Assembly (NCBI GenBank): GCA_030148625.1
Contig: JASBTC010000108.1
Coordinates: forward strand, 1-16,001
DNA length: 16,001 bases
Origin: Sphingobium sp.
GTDB taxonomy: Bacteria; Pseudomonadota; Alphaproteobacteria; Sphingomonadales; Sphingomonadaceae
Reading direction: 5' to 3'
Below are positions 6,595-13,826 of this stretch, one piece after another. The notes under the pieces are model-generated. The model did no database searches. It was not told the origin of the DNA and worked only from the letters and a program-made list of their open reading frames with translations. The translations under genes and the position numbers were made by a program. Within the stretch, counting starts at the first letter, position 1, and the number at the start of each line of letters is the position of its first letter.

Positions 6595-6634
6595 GCCCCG
6601 GCCTGCGCATCGCCTAGCGGCGCGCGGCCGGGGC
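6595..6634 (+). promoter_or_regulatory. Stable stem-loop in the purC leader
   Basis: GCCCCGGCC (6595-6603) pairs perfectly with GGCCGGGGC (6626-6634). Inside, GCG/CGC and CGCC/GGCG extend the stem to a TAGC loop, with one unpaired T and a CAT bulge. It ends 25 nt before the purC ATG and is followed by AGCTTGTTTCC. It may terminate transcription from the upstream lipoprotein gene, attenuate purC, or both. Confidence 0.5.
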
Positions 6635-6659
6635 AGCTTGTTTCCAGGGGTTCGTGCCG

Positions 6660-7439
6660 ATGACCCGCCGTCGCCAGATCTACGAAGGCAAGGCCAAGAT
6701 TCTGTATGAGGGGCCCGAACCGGGCACGCTGATCCAGTATTTCAAAGACGACGCCACCGCGTTCAATGCCCAGAAAAAGGGCACGATCAACGGCAAGGGC
6801 GTGCTGAACAACCGGATTTCCGAGCATATCTTCACGCTGCTCGGCAATATCGGCATTCCGCACCACTTCATTCGCCGTCTCAACATGCGCGAGCAGCTGA
6901 TCCGTCAGGTCGAGATCGTGCCGATCGAAGTGGTGGTGCGCAACGTCGCGGCGGGCACGCTTTCCAAGCGGCTCGGCATCGAGGAGGGAACCCAGCTTCC
7001 CCGCACGATCATCGAATATTGTTACAAGGACGATGCGCTCGGCGATCCGATGATCTCCGACGAGCATATCGCCTGTTTCGGCTGGGCCAGCCAGGAAGAG
7101 ATGCACGACATCGCCGACATGGCGATTCGCGTGAACGACTTCATGAGCGGGCTGTTCGCCGGAATCGGCATCCGGCTGGTGGACTTCAAGCTCGAATTCG
7201 GTCGCATCTGGGACAATGACTATGCCCGGATCATCCTGGCCGACGAGATCAGCCCCGATGGCTGCCGGTTGTGGGACATGACCACCAACGAAAAGCTCGA
7301 CAAGGACCGGTTCCGCCGCGACCTGGGCGGCGAGGTGGAAGCCTATCAGGAAGTCGCGCGCCGGCTGGGCCTGCTGCCCGAGGGCGGCGACAATCCCGTG
7401 CTCGACCTGGAAAGCCACCGCAAGAAGCGCGGCAAATAA
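6660..7439 (+). CDS. purC: Phosphoribosylaminoimidazole-succinocarboxamide synthase (SAICAR synthetase)
   Basis: 259 residues. It catalyses ATP-dependent joining of CAIR and L-aspartate to give SAICAR, step 8 of de novo purine synthesis. Signature blocks are all present: [20 protein letters not shown] (ATP-binding N-terminus), [64 protein letters not shown] (the SAICAR 'L.DFK.E.G' signature) and [15 protein letters not shown]. Length and order match complete bacterial enzymes of the alphaproteobacterial type. ATG 6660 ([13 protein letters not shown]) is chosen over GTG 6654: GGGG at 6647-6650 is 9 nt from it but only 3 nt from the GTG, and family members start at this point. It has its own promoter candidate and leader hairpin. 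Confidence 0.97.
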   Translation: MTRRRQIYEGKAKILYEGPEPGTLIQYFKDDATAFNAQKKGTINGKGVLNNRISEHIFTLLGNIGIPHHFIRRLNMREQLIRQVEIVPIEVVVRNVAAGTLSKRLGIEEGTQLPRTIIEYCYKDDALGDPMISDEHIACFGWASQEEMHDIADMAIRVNDFMSGLFAGIGIRLVDFKLEFGRIWDNDYARIILADEISPDGCRLWDMTTNEKLDKDRFRRDLGGEVEAYQEVARRLGLLPEGGDNPVLDLESHRKKRGK

Positions 7440-7466
7440 GCCGGGTTCGGACAGGCGGGGCCATCA

Positions 7467-7569
7467 CTAGAGCAGGTGATCCGACGGAAGCGGATCACCT
7501 GCTCTAGATGCCTGTTTTACCGCGATTTTCGAGTCGCTCGATGATTCCATCGAACTGCAAATCGCTCTA
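7467..7569. repeat. Palindromic intergenic repeat element bounded by CTAGAGC / GCTCTA
   Basis: A perfect 17-bp inverted repeat (7467-7483 and 7491-7507, loop ACGGAAG) begins CTAGAGCAGGTGATCCG. About 60 bp of less symmetrical sequence follows (CGAGTCGCTCGATGATTCC, ATCGAACTGC), ending in ATCGCTCTA (7561-7569). The element is thus bounded by GAGC/GCTC-type ends. It resembles the short repeated palindromic elements with CTAGAGC-type ends of many alphaproteobacteria. Only one copy is in the window, so repetition in the genome is inferred. Lying just after purC and near a TTTT run, the hairpin could also terminate that transcript. Confidence 0.6.
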
Positions 7570-7619
7570 ATCGGCCACGCCCGTCCGAAACGTCCAATTC
7601 CGATTCGCATGCACCGGCT

Positions 7620-7681
7620 ATTGCCGCGCCGGGCCCTTCGGGCCTGGTGGGGGCAATGCTCCAGCGACCCGCATTGCCCCC
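7620..7681 (+). promoter_or_regulatory. Two overlapping, mutually exclusive hairpins upstream of the M16 peptidase gene
   Basis: Hairpin A: ATTGCC (7620-7625), CGCC and GGGCCC pair with GGGCCT, GGTG and GGCAAT (to 7657) around a TTC loop, with a G-G mismatch and G-U pairs. Hairpin B: GGGGGCAATGC (7649-7659) pairs perfectly with GCATTGCCCCC (7671-7681) around an 11-nt loop. Both use 7649-7657, so only one can form. The start codon at 7741 is 59 nt downstream. No T-run follows, so a classical terminator is not evident. The rest of the 301-bp gap (7440-7740) holds the repeat at 7467-7569 and nothing else I recognise. Confidence 0.45.
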
Positions 7682-7740
7682 GCCATATACCTCCCGACTC
7701 CGCTTGCCGCTTGCCCCGCACCGTGCTTGATCGCATCCCG

Positions 7741-10617
7741 ATGACGCGATCCGCCCCGATGCTCGCCCTGTCGGGCCTGTTGCTGCTTGCCGCCTGCCAG
7801 TTTCCCGCCCAGCGTCCGCCCGGCGCGGGTGCGGTCGCGCCTCCGTCCGATCGCGCCGCACGCGCCTGGGGTCTTCATCGCGGCGATCTGACCCCCGATC
7901 CGGATATCCGTTACGGCGTGCTGCGCAACGGCATGCTCTATGCCATTCGCCGCAACACCACCCCCCTGCGCGCCGCATCGATCCGGCTGCGCTTCGATAT
8001 CGGATCGACCGCAGAGGCGGACGACCAGCGCGGACTGGCGCATTTCCTGGAACATATGGCGTTCAACGGATCGAAACGCGTTCCCGAAGGCGAGATGATC
8101 AAGATCCTGGAGCGCCATGGCCTAGCCTTCGGCCCGGACACCAACGCCTCCACCTCCTTCACCCAGACCGTCTATTCGCTCGACCTGCCCAGTGTCGGCA
8201 ATGCGACGCTGGATACGGGGCTGATGCTGATGCGCGAGATCGCGGGCGAACTGACCATCGCGCCCGATGCCGTCGATCGCGAACGCGGCGTGATCCTGTC
8301 CGAGCGCCGTGCGCGCGACCAGTTCGCGCTGCGGCGGCTGGAGCATTTCATCGATTTCGCGTTGCCCGGAACGCCCGTGTCGCGCGCCCTGCCGATCGGC
8401 GATCCGCACGTGATCGGCAATGCGCCCGCAGACCGCATCCGCGATCTCTACACACGCTATTACACCCCCGGCCGCGCCGCGATCGTCATAACCGGCGATA
8501 TCGACATCCGCACGGTCGAGGCAAAGATCCGCGCGCGTTTCTCCAACTGGCGCGGCGCCGGCGAAACCCCCGGCGATCCCGTCGCCGCGCATATCGACCC
8601 GGCCCGGCCGAGCGCCGCCGCCTATTTCCGCGATCCCGACGTGCCGACCAGCGTGTCGCTGTTCGTGATCAAGCCGCGCGACGATCGGCCCGATGACATC
8701 GCCAAGCGGCGCGACGACATTCTCCGCACCCTCGCCAACGCCATTGTCAGCCGGCGCATCGCGCGGCTGGCGCGCGAGGCCGATGCCACGATCCTGGGCG
8801 GCGGCGCGAGCAGCGGAGAGATAGTCTCGACCGCCGAGCAAAGCGCGATCACGATCGGCGCCAAGGGCGACGACTGGCGCAGCGCGCTGGGTGTCGCCGA
8901 CCAGGAATTGCGCCGCGCGCTCGAGCATGGCTTCACGCGGGCCGAGCTTGCCGAGCAGCTCGCCAATCTCAGGACCGGCTTCGAAAATGCCGCGCGCCAG
9001 GCCGATACCCGGCGCAGCGACGCGCTGGCGACCGCGATCGCCTCGGCGATCGAGCAGGACAGCGTGGTGACGACACCCGGCTATCGGCTCGATCTGTTCG
9101 AGCGCTTCGTGCCGACGCTGACGCTCGATGCGGTCGAGGCCGCATTCCGCTCGCAATGGGCGGGCGCCAATCCGCTCGTCCATGTGTCGGGCAAGCTGGC
9201 GCTGACCGATCCCGAAGCGACGATCCTGTCGGCGCTGGCCGCAAGCCGTTCCATCGCGGTGAAGGCGCTTCCGGATATCGGACTCGACAACTTCGGCTAT
9301 ACCGATTTTGGCCCCGCCGGCACGATCGCGACGGACACGCGCGTCGCCGATCTCGGCATCCGCGCCATACGCTTCGCCAATAATGTCCGCCTGTCGATCA
9401 AGACCACCGCATTTGAGAAAGATCGGGTGCGCGTGTCGCTGCGCGTCGGCGGCGGCATGCTCGAACTGCCCGCCGACCAGCCGGGGCTGGCGATGTTCAT
9501 GAACAGCGTCTTTTCGGCCGGCGGACTGGAAAAGCACAGCTTCGACGCGCTCCAGTCGATGCTGGCGGGACGGACGGTGACATTGGGCCTGGCCGCATCC
9601 GACGATCATTTCGGTGGAACCGTCACGACCAACCCGCGCGACCTGCCACTGCAGATGCAGCTGTTCGCGGCCTTCATGACCGCACCGGGATTTCGCGGCG
9701 AGGCCGATGCGCAATGGCAACGCATGGCGCCGACCTTCTACGACACGCTCGACGCCTCGCCCGGCGCGATCGTCGGCCGCGATGTCGGCCGGATCGTCGC
9801 CGGCGGCGATCCGCGCTTCGGCGTGCCGCCGCTCGATACGCTGCTGCGCCGGAACACGGCCGAGCTGCGCGCCGCCACAGCGCGGGCGTTCCGCACCGGT
9901 GCGATCGAGATCGGCATTGTCGGCGACATTGCCGAACAGGATGCGATCGACCTGGTCGCACGCACATTGGGCGCGCTGCCGATGCGTGACGCCACCCCGC
10001 CATCCTTCGCCGAAGCCCGGCGCGTCGCCTTTCCGAGCGACCGCGCGCCCGTGACGCTCCATCACGAAGGCAAGGCCGATCAGGCGATGACGCTCGCTTA
10101 CTGGCCGACGACCGACGACGCCGATTATCCGCAGGTCGCGCGGCTGAACCTGCTCGCCGGGGTGATGCGGTTGATGCTGACCGAGCAATTGCGCGAAAGG
10201 CTGGGCGCCACCTATTCGCCCGGCGCATCGTCGAACATGTCCGACGTCTATCCCGGTTTCGGTCAATTCTCGATCTCGAGCAGCATCGATCCCAAGGACG
10301 CGCCCGCGGTCGAGGCGGCGATCGCCGAAATCGCCAGGACATTGCGCGACACGCCGGTCGACGCCGACCTGCTGTTGCGCGCGCGCCAGCCGATCCTGGA
10401 ACGGATCGAGCGCAGCCGGCGCGAAAACGCGAACTGGCTGGCGATCGTCGACCAGGCGCAATCCGCTCCGCGCTATCTCGACCGGTTCCGGACGAACAGG
10501 GCGATCTATCAGGCGATTACCGCCGCCGACCTTCAGGCAATGGCGCGGCGCTATCTGGAGCCCGACGCCATGCTGCGCATTCGCGTAATGCCGGCGGACA
10601 CGTCTCCGGCGCGATAA
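7741..10617 (+). CDS. M16-family zinc metallopeptidase, predicted lipoprotein
   Basis: 958 residues. A lipoprotein signal (MTRSAPMLALSGLLLLAAC, lipidated C19) is followed by a full four-domain pitrilysin-type peptidase. The inverted zinc motif HxxEH is H101-F-L-E104-H105 (GLAHFLEHMAFNG), and the third ligand is E181 in VDRERGVILSERRAR, 76 residues after H105, as in active M16 enzymes. The C-terminal half carries the non-catalytic partner with 'LREQ/LRERLGATYSPGASS'. M16 lipoproteins of Gram-negatives sit in the periplasm facing side of a membrane and are thought to clear peptides; the substrate is unknown. ATG 7741 is chosen because the signal peptide starts there, although the Shine-Dalgarno is poor; ATG 7759 would still keep the lipobox. 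It lies between purC and purSQ without obvious functional link. Confidence 0.93.
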   Translation: MTRSAPMLALSGLLLLAACQFPAQRPPGAGAVAPPSDRAARAWGLHRGDLTPDPDIRYGVLRNGMLYAIRRNTTPLRAASIRLRFDIGSTAEADDQRGLAHFLEHMAFNGSKRVPEGEMIKILERHGLAFGPDTNASTSFTQTVYSLDLPSVGNATLDTGLMLMREIAGELTIAPDAVDRERGVILSERRARDQFALRRLEHFIDFALPGTPVSRALPIGDPHVIGNAPADRIRDLYTRYYTPGRAAIVITGDIDIRTVEAKIRARFSNWRGAGETPGDPVAAHIDPARPSAAAYFRDPDVPTSVSLFVIKPRDDRPDDIAKRRDDILRTLANAIVSRRIARLAREADATILGGGASSGEIVSTAEQSAITIGAKGDDWRSALGVADQELRRALEHGFTRAELAEQLANLRTGFENAARQADTRRSDALATAIASAIEQDSVVTTPGYRLDLFERFVPTLTLDAVEAAFRSQWAGANPLVHVSGKLALTDPEATILSALAASRSIAVKALPDIGLDNFGYTDFGPAGTIATDTRVADLGIRAIRFANNVRLSIKTTAFEKDRVRVSLRVGGGMLELPADQPGLAMFMNSVFSAGGLEKHSFDALQSMLAGRTVTLGLAASDDHFGGTVTTNPRDLPLQMQLFAAFMTAPGFRGEADAQWQRMAPTFYDTLDASPGAIVGRDVGRIVAGGDPRFGVPPLDTLLRRNTAELRAATARAFRTGAIEIGIVGDIAEQDAIDLVARTLGALPMRDATPPSFAEARRVAFPSDRAPVTLHHEGKADQAMTLAYWPTTDDADYPQVARLNLLAGVMRLMLTEQLRERLGATYSPGASSNMSDVYPGFGQFSISSSIDPKDAPAVEAAIAEIARTLRDTPVDADLLLRARQPILERIERSRRENANWLAIVDQAQSAPRYLDRFRTNRAIYQAITAADLQAMARRYLEPDAMLRIRVMPADTSPAR

Positions 10618-10630
10618 GGCGGGAATCGGG

Positions 10631-10659
10631 TTGAACCTTCGAGCCCGCGGCGTCATAGG
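10631..10659 (+). promoter_or_regulatory. Candidate promoter of the purS-purQ operon
   Basis: TTGAAC (10631-10636), 17-bp spacer and CATAGG (10654-10659) lie 14 nt after the M16 stop codon. The arrangement copies that before purC. The start codon at 10691 gives a leader of about 25 nt carrying GAGG. Confidence 0.5.
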
Positions 10660-10690
10660 GGCGGCATTCAACAGCGGCCCGAGGACAGCC

Positions 10691-10927
10691 ATGAAGACGC
10701 GCATTTTCGTCACCCTCAAGGGCGGCGTTCTCGATCCCCAGGGCAAGGCGATCCACCATGCACTGGAAGGGCTCGGTTTCGACGGCGTGAACGACGTGCG
10801 CGCCGGCAAGCTGATCGAGCTCGACCTCGACGAGGACGTCTCCGACGCGCACATCGACGAGATGTGCCGCAAGCTGCTCGCCAACACGGTGATCGAGAAT
10901 TACCGCATCGAACGGGTGCAGGGATGA
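10691..10927 (+). CDS. purS: Phosphoribosylformylglycinamidine synthase subunit PurS
   Basis: 78 residues, the normal size for PurS. PurS bridges PurL and PurQ in the three-part FGAM synthase of most bacteria outside the gammaproteobacteria, which converts FGAR and glutamine to FGAM (step 4 of purine synthesis). The sequence [20 protein letters not shown] then [20 protein letters not shown] and IELDL follows the family pattern closely (V..k.gvlDpqG.ai...L..lGf..v..vr.GK...l.l). ATG 10691 has GAGG 6-7 nt upstream. Its stop overlaps the purQ start in ATGA (10924-10927), so translation is coupled. The partner purL is not in the window. Confidence 0.96.
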   Translation: MKTRIFVTLKGGVLDPQGKAIHHALEGLGFDGVNDVRAGKLIELDLDEDVSDAHIDEMCRKLLANTVIENYRIERVQG

Positions 10928-11589
10928 AGAGCGCGGTCATCGTCTTCCCCGGGTCCAATTGCGACCGGGATCTGGCCGTCGCGCTGGAGCAGGTGACCGG
11001 ACGCAAGGCCGAGATGGTGTGGCACGGCGCCGATGCCCTGCCCGACGGTGTCGAGCTGGTCGCGCTGCCCGGCGGTTTTTCCTATGGCGACTATCTGCGT
11101 GCGGGCGCGATGTCGGCGCGCAGCCCGATCATGCGCGCCGTGGTCGAGGCAGCCGGGCGCGGCATGCCGGTGCTCGGCGTGTGCAACGGTTTCCAGGTGC
11201 TGACCGAGGCGGGACTGCTGCCCGGTGCGCTGATGCGCAATGGCGGCCTCAATTTCGTCTGCCGCGACGTCCGGCTGACGGTGGAAAATGCCCAGAGCGC
11301 TTTCACCAGCCGCTACGATGCCGGCGAGGAAATCCTGCTTCCCGTCGCACATCATGACGGCAATTTCTTCGCCGATGACGAAACGCTCGACCGCCTCGAA
11401 GGCGAGGGCCGCGTCGCATTCCGCTATGCCGAAACCGTCAACGGATCGGCCCGGAATATCGCGGGCATCCTCAACGCGCAGGGCAATGTGCTGGGCATGA
11501 TGCCGCACCCCGAGCGTTTGGTCGAAGCGGCGCATGGCCGCACCGATGGCCGGCGCCTGTTCGAAGGCTTGCTGGAAGCCGTCGCATGA
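10924..11589 (+). CDS. purQ: Phosphoribosylformylglycinamidine synthase subunit PurQ (glutamine amidotransferase)
   Basis: 221 residues, class I glutamine amidotransferase that releases ammonia from glutamine and feeds it to PurL. The catalytic triad is readable: C87 in [21 protein letters not shown]195 and E197 in [12 protein letters not shown]. The start [20 protein letters not shown] and the oxyanion-side [15 protein letters not shown] are characteristic of PurQ rather than other amidotransferases. Start overlaps the purS stop (ATGA) and its own stop overlaps the next gene in the same way, giving a tightly coupled three-gene operon. Complete and apparently active. Confidence 0.97.
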   Translation: MKSAVIVFPGSNCDRDLAVALEQVTGRKAEMVWHGADALPDGVELVALPGGFSYGDYLRAGAMSARSPIMRAVVEAAGRGMPVLGVCNGFQVLTEAGLLPGALMRNGGLNFVCRDVRLTVENAQSAFTSRYDAGEEILLPVAHHDGNFFADDETLDRLEGEGRVAFRYAETVNGSARNIAGILNAQGNVLGMMPHPERLVEAAHGRTDGRRLFEGLLEAVA

Positions 11590-11999
11590 GCGTGACCGGC
11601 GGCTGCCTGTGCGGCGCGGTGCGCTTCACGGTGGACGCCGAACCGCTGGCGGCACGCACCTGCTGGTGCCGGCTGTGCCAATATCTCGGCGCAGGCTCCG
11701 CGACCGTCAACGTCGCCTTTCCGGCCGACGCGCTGTCGGTCGAGGGCGAGGTCCGCTGGCATGCCAGCGTCGCGGACAGCGGCAACCGGATGCAGCGCGG
11801 CTTCTGCCCTGAATGCGGCACGCCGCTGTTCAGCAATGCGGAAGCGCGCCCGCACCTGACCTTCATCCGCGCCGGTGCGCTCGACGACCCGGGCCTGATC
11901 AGCCCACAGGCGACGATCTGGACGAGCGCGGCCCCCGGCTGGGCCTGTTTCGACCCCGCGATCCCGCAGCACGAGGCGCAGCTTCCGCCCGTTGCTTGA
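11586..11999 (+). CDS. GFA/CENP-V-type zinc-binding domain protein
   Basis: 137 residues with the GFA fold (often annotated glutathione-dependent formaldehyde-activating enzyme; that activity is disputed and most members are uncharacterised). Zinc ligands are readable as C7 and C9 ([10 protein letters not shown]), C26, C28 and C31 ([13 protein letters not shown]), and C74 and C77 ([11 protein letters not shown]), giving the two Zn sites typical of the fold. No signal peptide, so it is cytosolic. The start ATG overlaps the purQ stop by 4 bp (11586-11589), so it is expected to be transcribed and translated with purSQ. Whether this reflects a functional link to purine synthesis is unknown. Confidence 0.9.
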   Translation: MSVTGGCLCGAVRFTVDAEPLAARTCWCRLCQYLGAGSATVNVAFPADALSVEGEVRWHASVADSGNRMQRGFCPECGTPLFSNAEARPHLTFIRAGALDDPGLISPQATIWTSAAPGWACFDPAIPQHEAQLPPVA

Positions 12000-12013
12000 C
12001 GGCCCTGGAGTTT

Positions 12014-12027
12014 GATCCAGCTGGATC
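12014..12027. other. 14-bp perfect palindrome after the purSQ operon
   Basis: GATCCAGCTGGATC is a perfect palindrome 15 nt after the stop of the GFA gene. It could act as a weak hairpin at the end of the transcript, but there is no T-run and no loop, so this is uncertain. Confidence 0.3.
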
Positions 12028-12037
12028 GCCTCGACCT

Positions 12038-12390
12038 CCCGTCATTCCGGCTTCCGCTCATAGTTGTCAGGTATTTTTGGGAAGCGAACGATTGAGTGGG
12101 AAATGTCCGGCACGCGTGGCGTCGAGATACCCCACCAGCCCCCAACCGTTCGAGCTGAGCCTGTCGAAGCCCTGTCCTTCCACTTCGAGCCCGAGGAAAA
12201 GCAGGGCTTCGACAGGCTCAGCCCGAACGGATCTGGTGGCGACAGCGGTATGAATCCGGCTTGGTATCGACCCACGCCAAGCCATGTCTCGACATCGAGC
12301 TTCGCCGCTCTTTCCTCGCAACTCCCAGCTCTGCGCCTGCCGCCCCCCGGAAAATCCCGGACACTAGTGGGCGAAAGCCGGAATGACGGG
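12038..12390. repeat. Intergenic region bounded by a 20-bp inverted repeat
   Basis: CCCGTCATTCCGGCTTCCGC (12038-12057) and its complement at 12371-12390 (one mismatch) face inward around 313 bp. The GTCATTCCGG...GCGAAAGC core belongs with the palindromic repeats seen at 3257-3345. A second inverted repeat is nested inside (12146-12230). This covers most of the 419-bp gap between the GFA gene (ends 11999) and the next gene (ends 12419). I see no credible gene in the gap; ORFs across it translate the repeats. Confidence 0.6.
12146..12230. repeat. Nested 29-bp inverted repeat (TTCGAGCTGAGCCTGTCGAA type)
   Basis: Arms at 12146-12174 and 12202-12230 are complementary over 29 bp with one mismatch (A versus G in GTTCGAGCTGAG / GTTCGGGCTGAG) and enclose a 27-bp loop. 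The core GAGCCTGTCGAAGCCCTG is a sequence I recognise as a common intergenic repeat in sphingomonads and relatives; ORFs through it give the 'FGLSLSKP / ASTGSARTV' peptides often mis-annotated as proteins. It can form a long hairpin and might end transcription from both flanking operons. Confidence 0.75.
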
Positions 12391-12418
12391 GCGAGCGTTC
12401 GGTCCTGATGGATCCGGC

Positions 12419-12712
12419 CTAATCGATTCCCGGCAGGTCCGCAGTCTCGTCGAGGATCGCGATCACCGCCGCATCGTTGCGATAGCGCTTGCGCATCCGC
12501 GCTTCATCTTCCTCGATCCGTGCGCAGCGCAGACTGCGGATCGCGCGTTCGATCTCCGCGCGCCGCTCCGCGTCATAAGGCTCCTCGCCCGTCCAGTGAT
12601 TGCAATCGGCGCGGCGCTCGACAAATGCGGCCACCGGGCGCGGCATGGCATCGAGCCGCTGGCGCAGCGTCGGCGCATCACCCGCCAGCATTAGCAGGAC
12701 GGACAGGATCAT
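12419..12712 (-). CDS. Small predicted exported protein, function unknown
   Basis: 97 residues. The N-terminus MILSVLLMLAGDA looks like a short signal peptide. The mature part contains RRADCNHWTGEEPYDAERRA followed by EIERAIRSLRCARIEEDEAR and a basic/acidic helical C-terminus. C37 and C63 may form a disulfide. The 'DCNHW-GEEPYDAER...R.LRC..ie.DE' pattern is one I associate with small exported proteins in sphingomonads; no function is known to me. Its ATG overlaps the stop of the upstream membrane protein gene by 4 bp (ATGA, 12709-12712), so it is the last gene of the queuosine-transporter operon. Confidence 0.72.
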   Translation of the reverse strand: MILSVLLMLAGDAPTLRQRLDAMPRPVAAFVERRADCNHWTGEEPYDAERRAEIERAIRSLRCARIEEDEARMRKRYRNDAAVIAILDETADLPGID

Positions 12713-13044
12713 CGCATATCCTCCCTGGCGCCGCGTTCGAAGATCCGCGTCGTCCGCGCGAGGATCAGCAACGCCGTCGGCCAGAACAAGGTGTTCCAGA
12801 TATCCTTGAAATTCGCGGTCAGATCGATCGACGTGCCATAGGTCAGGCTGTCGCGCAGATCCCAGCCCTCACCGATCAGCGCCGCCGCGAGCACGACCGT
12901 CCAGGGTTTCCAGCTGCGCAGCGGCCATTTGAACAGCAGCGCCGAGCCGAGGAACAGCAGGAGCGCGATATAGATATGGAGCGCATCCTTCGCGAGATGG
13001 ACATGCTGGACCAGCCACAGCTTCGCCGACTGTAGCGGACTCAT
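12709..13044 (-). CDS. Small integral membrane protein, function unknown
   Basis: 111 residues. Hydrophobic stretches at about 20-40 (ALHIYIALLLFLGSALLFKW) and 47-58 (WTVVLAAALIGE), plus a weaker one near 90-103 (LFWPTALLILARTT), suggest two or three membrane helices; GEGWDLRDSL follows the second. The VHLAKDALHIYIAL...GEGWDL.D arrangement looks somewhat like VanZ-type small membrane proteins, but I do not assign a function. ATG 13044 is chosen because AAGGG lies about 7 nt ahead and it follows the transporter stop by one base. A longer in-frame start would overlap the transporter gene. Translationally coupled to both neighbours. Confidence 0.72.
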   Translation of the reverse strand: MSPLQSAKLWLVQHVHLAKDALHIYIALLLFLGSALLFKWPLRSWKPWTVVLAAALIGEGWDLRDSLTYGTSIDLTANFKDIWNTLFWPTALLILARTTRIFERGAREDMR

Positions 13045-13045
13045 C

Positions 13046-13786
13046 TCAAACCCTTGCGCTGAACGGCGTGAAATTGGTGCCTTCATCATAGACATCGACA
13101 CCCTCCTGGCGTTTCAGCCAGCCGACGACGGCATAGGTGACGGGCGTCAGCACGGCTTCCCAGGCGACTTTCAGGGCCCAGTTGGTGACCATCACGGTCA
13201 GCACCTGTCCGGTGGTCCAGACGCCGAGAAAGGCGAGCGGATAGAAGATCAGGCTGTCGACGCCCTGCCCCACCACGGTCGAACCGATGGTGCGGCTCCA
13301 CAGATGCTTGCCCTTGGTCAGGATCTTCATCTTGGAAAGCACGAATCTGTTGGCAAACTCGCCCGCCCAGAACGCGAAAAGCGAGGCGAAGACGATGCGC
13401 CAGGTGCTGCCGAACACCGATTCGTAAGCGGCCTGCCCCGTCCAGCCATCGGCGGGCGGCATCGCGACCACCACCCAGCTCATCACCGCCATGAACAGCA
13501 TCGCGCCGAACCCGGCCCAGACGCAGCGGCGCGCGCGCGCATAGCCATAGACCTCGGTCAGCACGTCGCCGATCACATAGCCGAGCGGGAAGAACAATAT
13601 GCCCGCGCCGAAGGTGAAGCCCCCGACAGTGGACAGCTTCGCCGCGCCGATCAGGTTGGACAGCAGCAGCACGGTGACGAACGCCGCCATGACGAAATCG
13701 AACCAGCGGAAATGCCCGCCCGTCAGCGAATCGGCCGAAACCGCCTTTGGCGCGCCAATGCCCACCCCGATGCCCCGCATGCTCAT
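13046..13786 (-). CDS. yhhQ: Queuosine precursor transporter (YhhQ / QPTR family)
   Basis: 246 residues, formerly DUF165. It carries the family hallmarks: FVTVLLLSNLIGAAKL in the first helix, ILFFPLGYVIGDVLTEVYGY with RARRCVWAG (the 'Fpl.y.i.DvltEvyGy..ar' signature), the FASLFAFWAGEFANRFVLSK block, and TIGSTVVGQGVDSLIFYPLAF ending with the conserved 'G.D...F'. Family members import queuosine precursors such as preQ0/preQ1 for tRNA wobble modification. About six membrane helices are visible. ATG 13786 (MSMRGIGVG) is the first start; ATG 13780 is possible. No strong Shine-Dalgarno. It heads a three-gene minus-strand operon and is divergent from tRNA-Arg. Confidence 0.93.
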   Translation of the reverse strand: MSMRGIGVGIGAPKAVSADSLTGGHFRWFDFVMAAFVTVLLLSNLIGAAKLSTVGGFTFGAGILFFPLGYVIGDVLTEVYGYARARRCVWAGFGAMLFMAVMSWVVVAMPPADGWTGQAAYESVFGSTWRIVFASLFAFWAGEFANRFVLSKMKILTKGKHLWSRTIGSTVVGQGVDSLIFYPLAFLGVWTTGQVLTVMVTNWALKVAWEAVLTPVTYAVVGWLKRQEGVDVYDEGTNFTPFSARV

Positions 13787-13826
13787 GCCGCCATGATGAT
13801 CGAGCTTTCGCGCCTGCGCAATCCAT

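Noticed and set aside
6576..7418. 280-codon open frame on minus, opposite purC
   Set aside because: purC on plus is unmistakable; this is its antisense shadow.
8122..10887. 921-codon open frame on minus, opposite the M16 peptidase
   Set aside because: It mirrors the M16 gene almost exactly. Long antisense frames arise from GC-rich codon bias, and its translation is arginine- and histidine-rich with no recognisable domain.
12042..12321. ORFs giving FGLSLSKP and ASTGSARTV-like peptides on both strands
   Set aside because: They are translations of the inverted repeat at 12146-12230, a common source of false small proteins.
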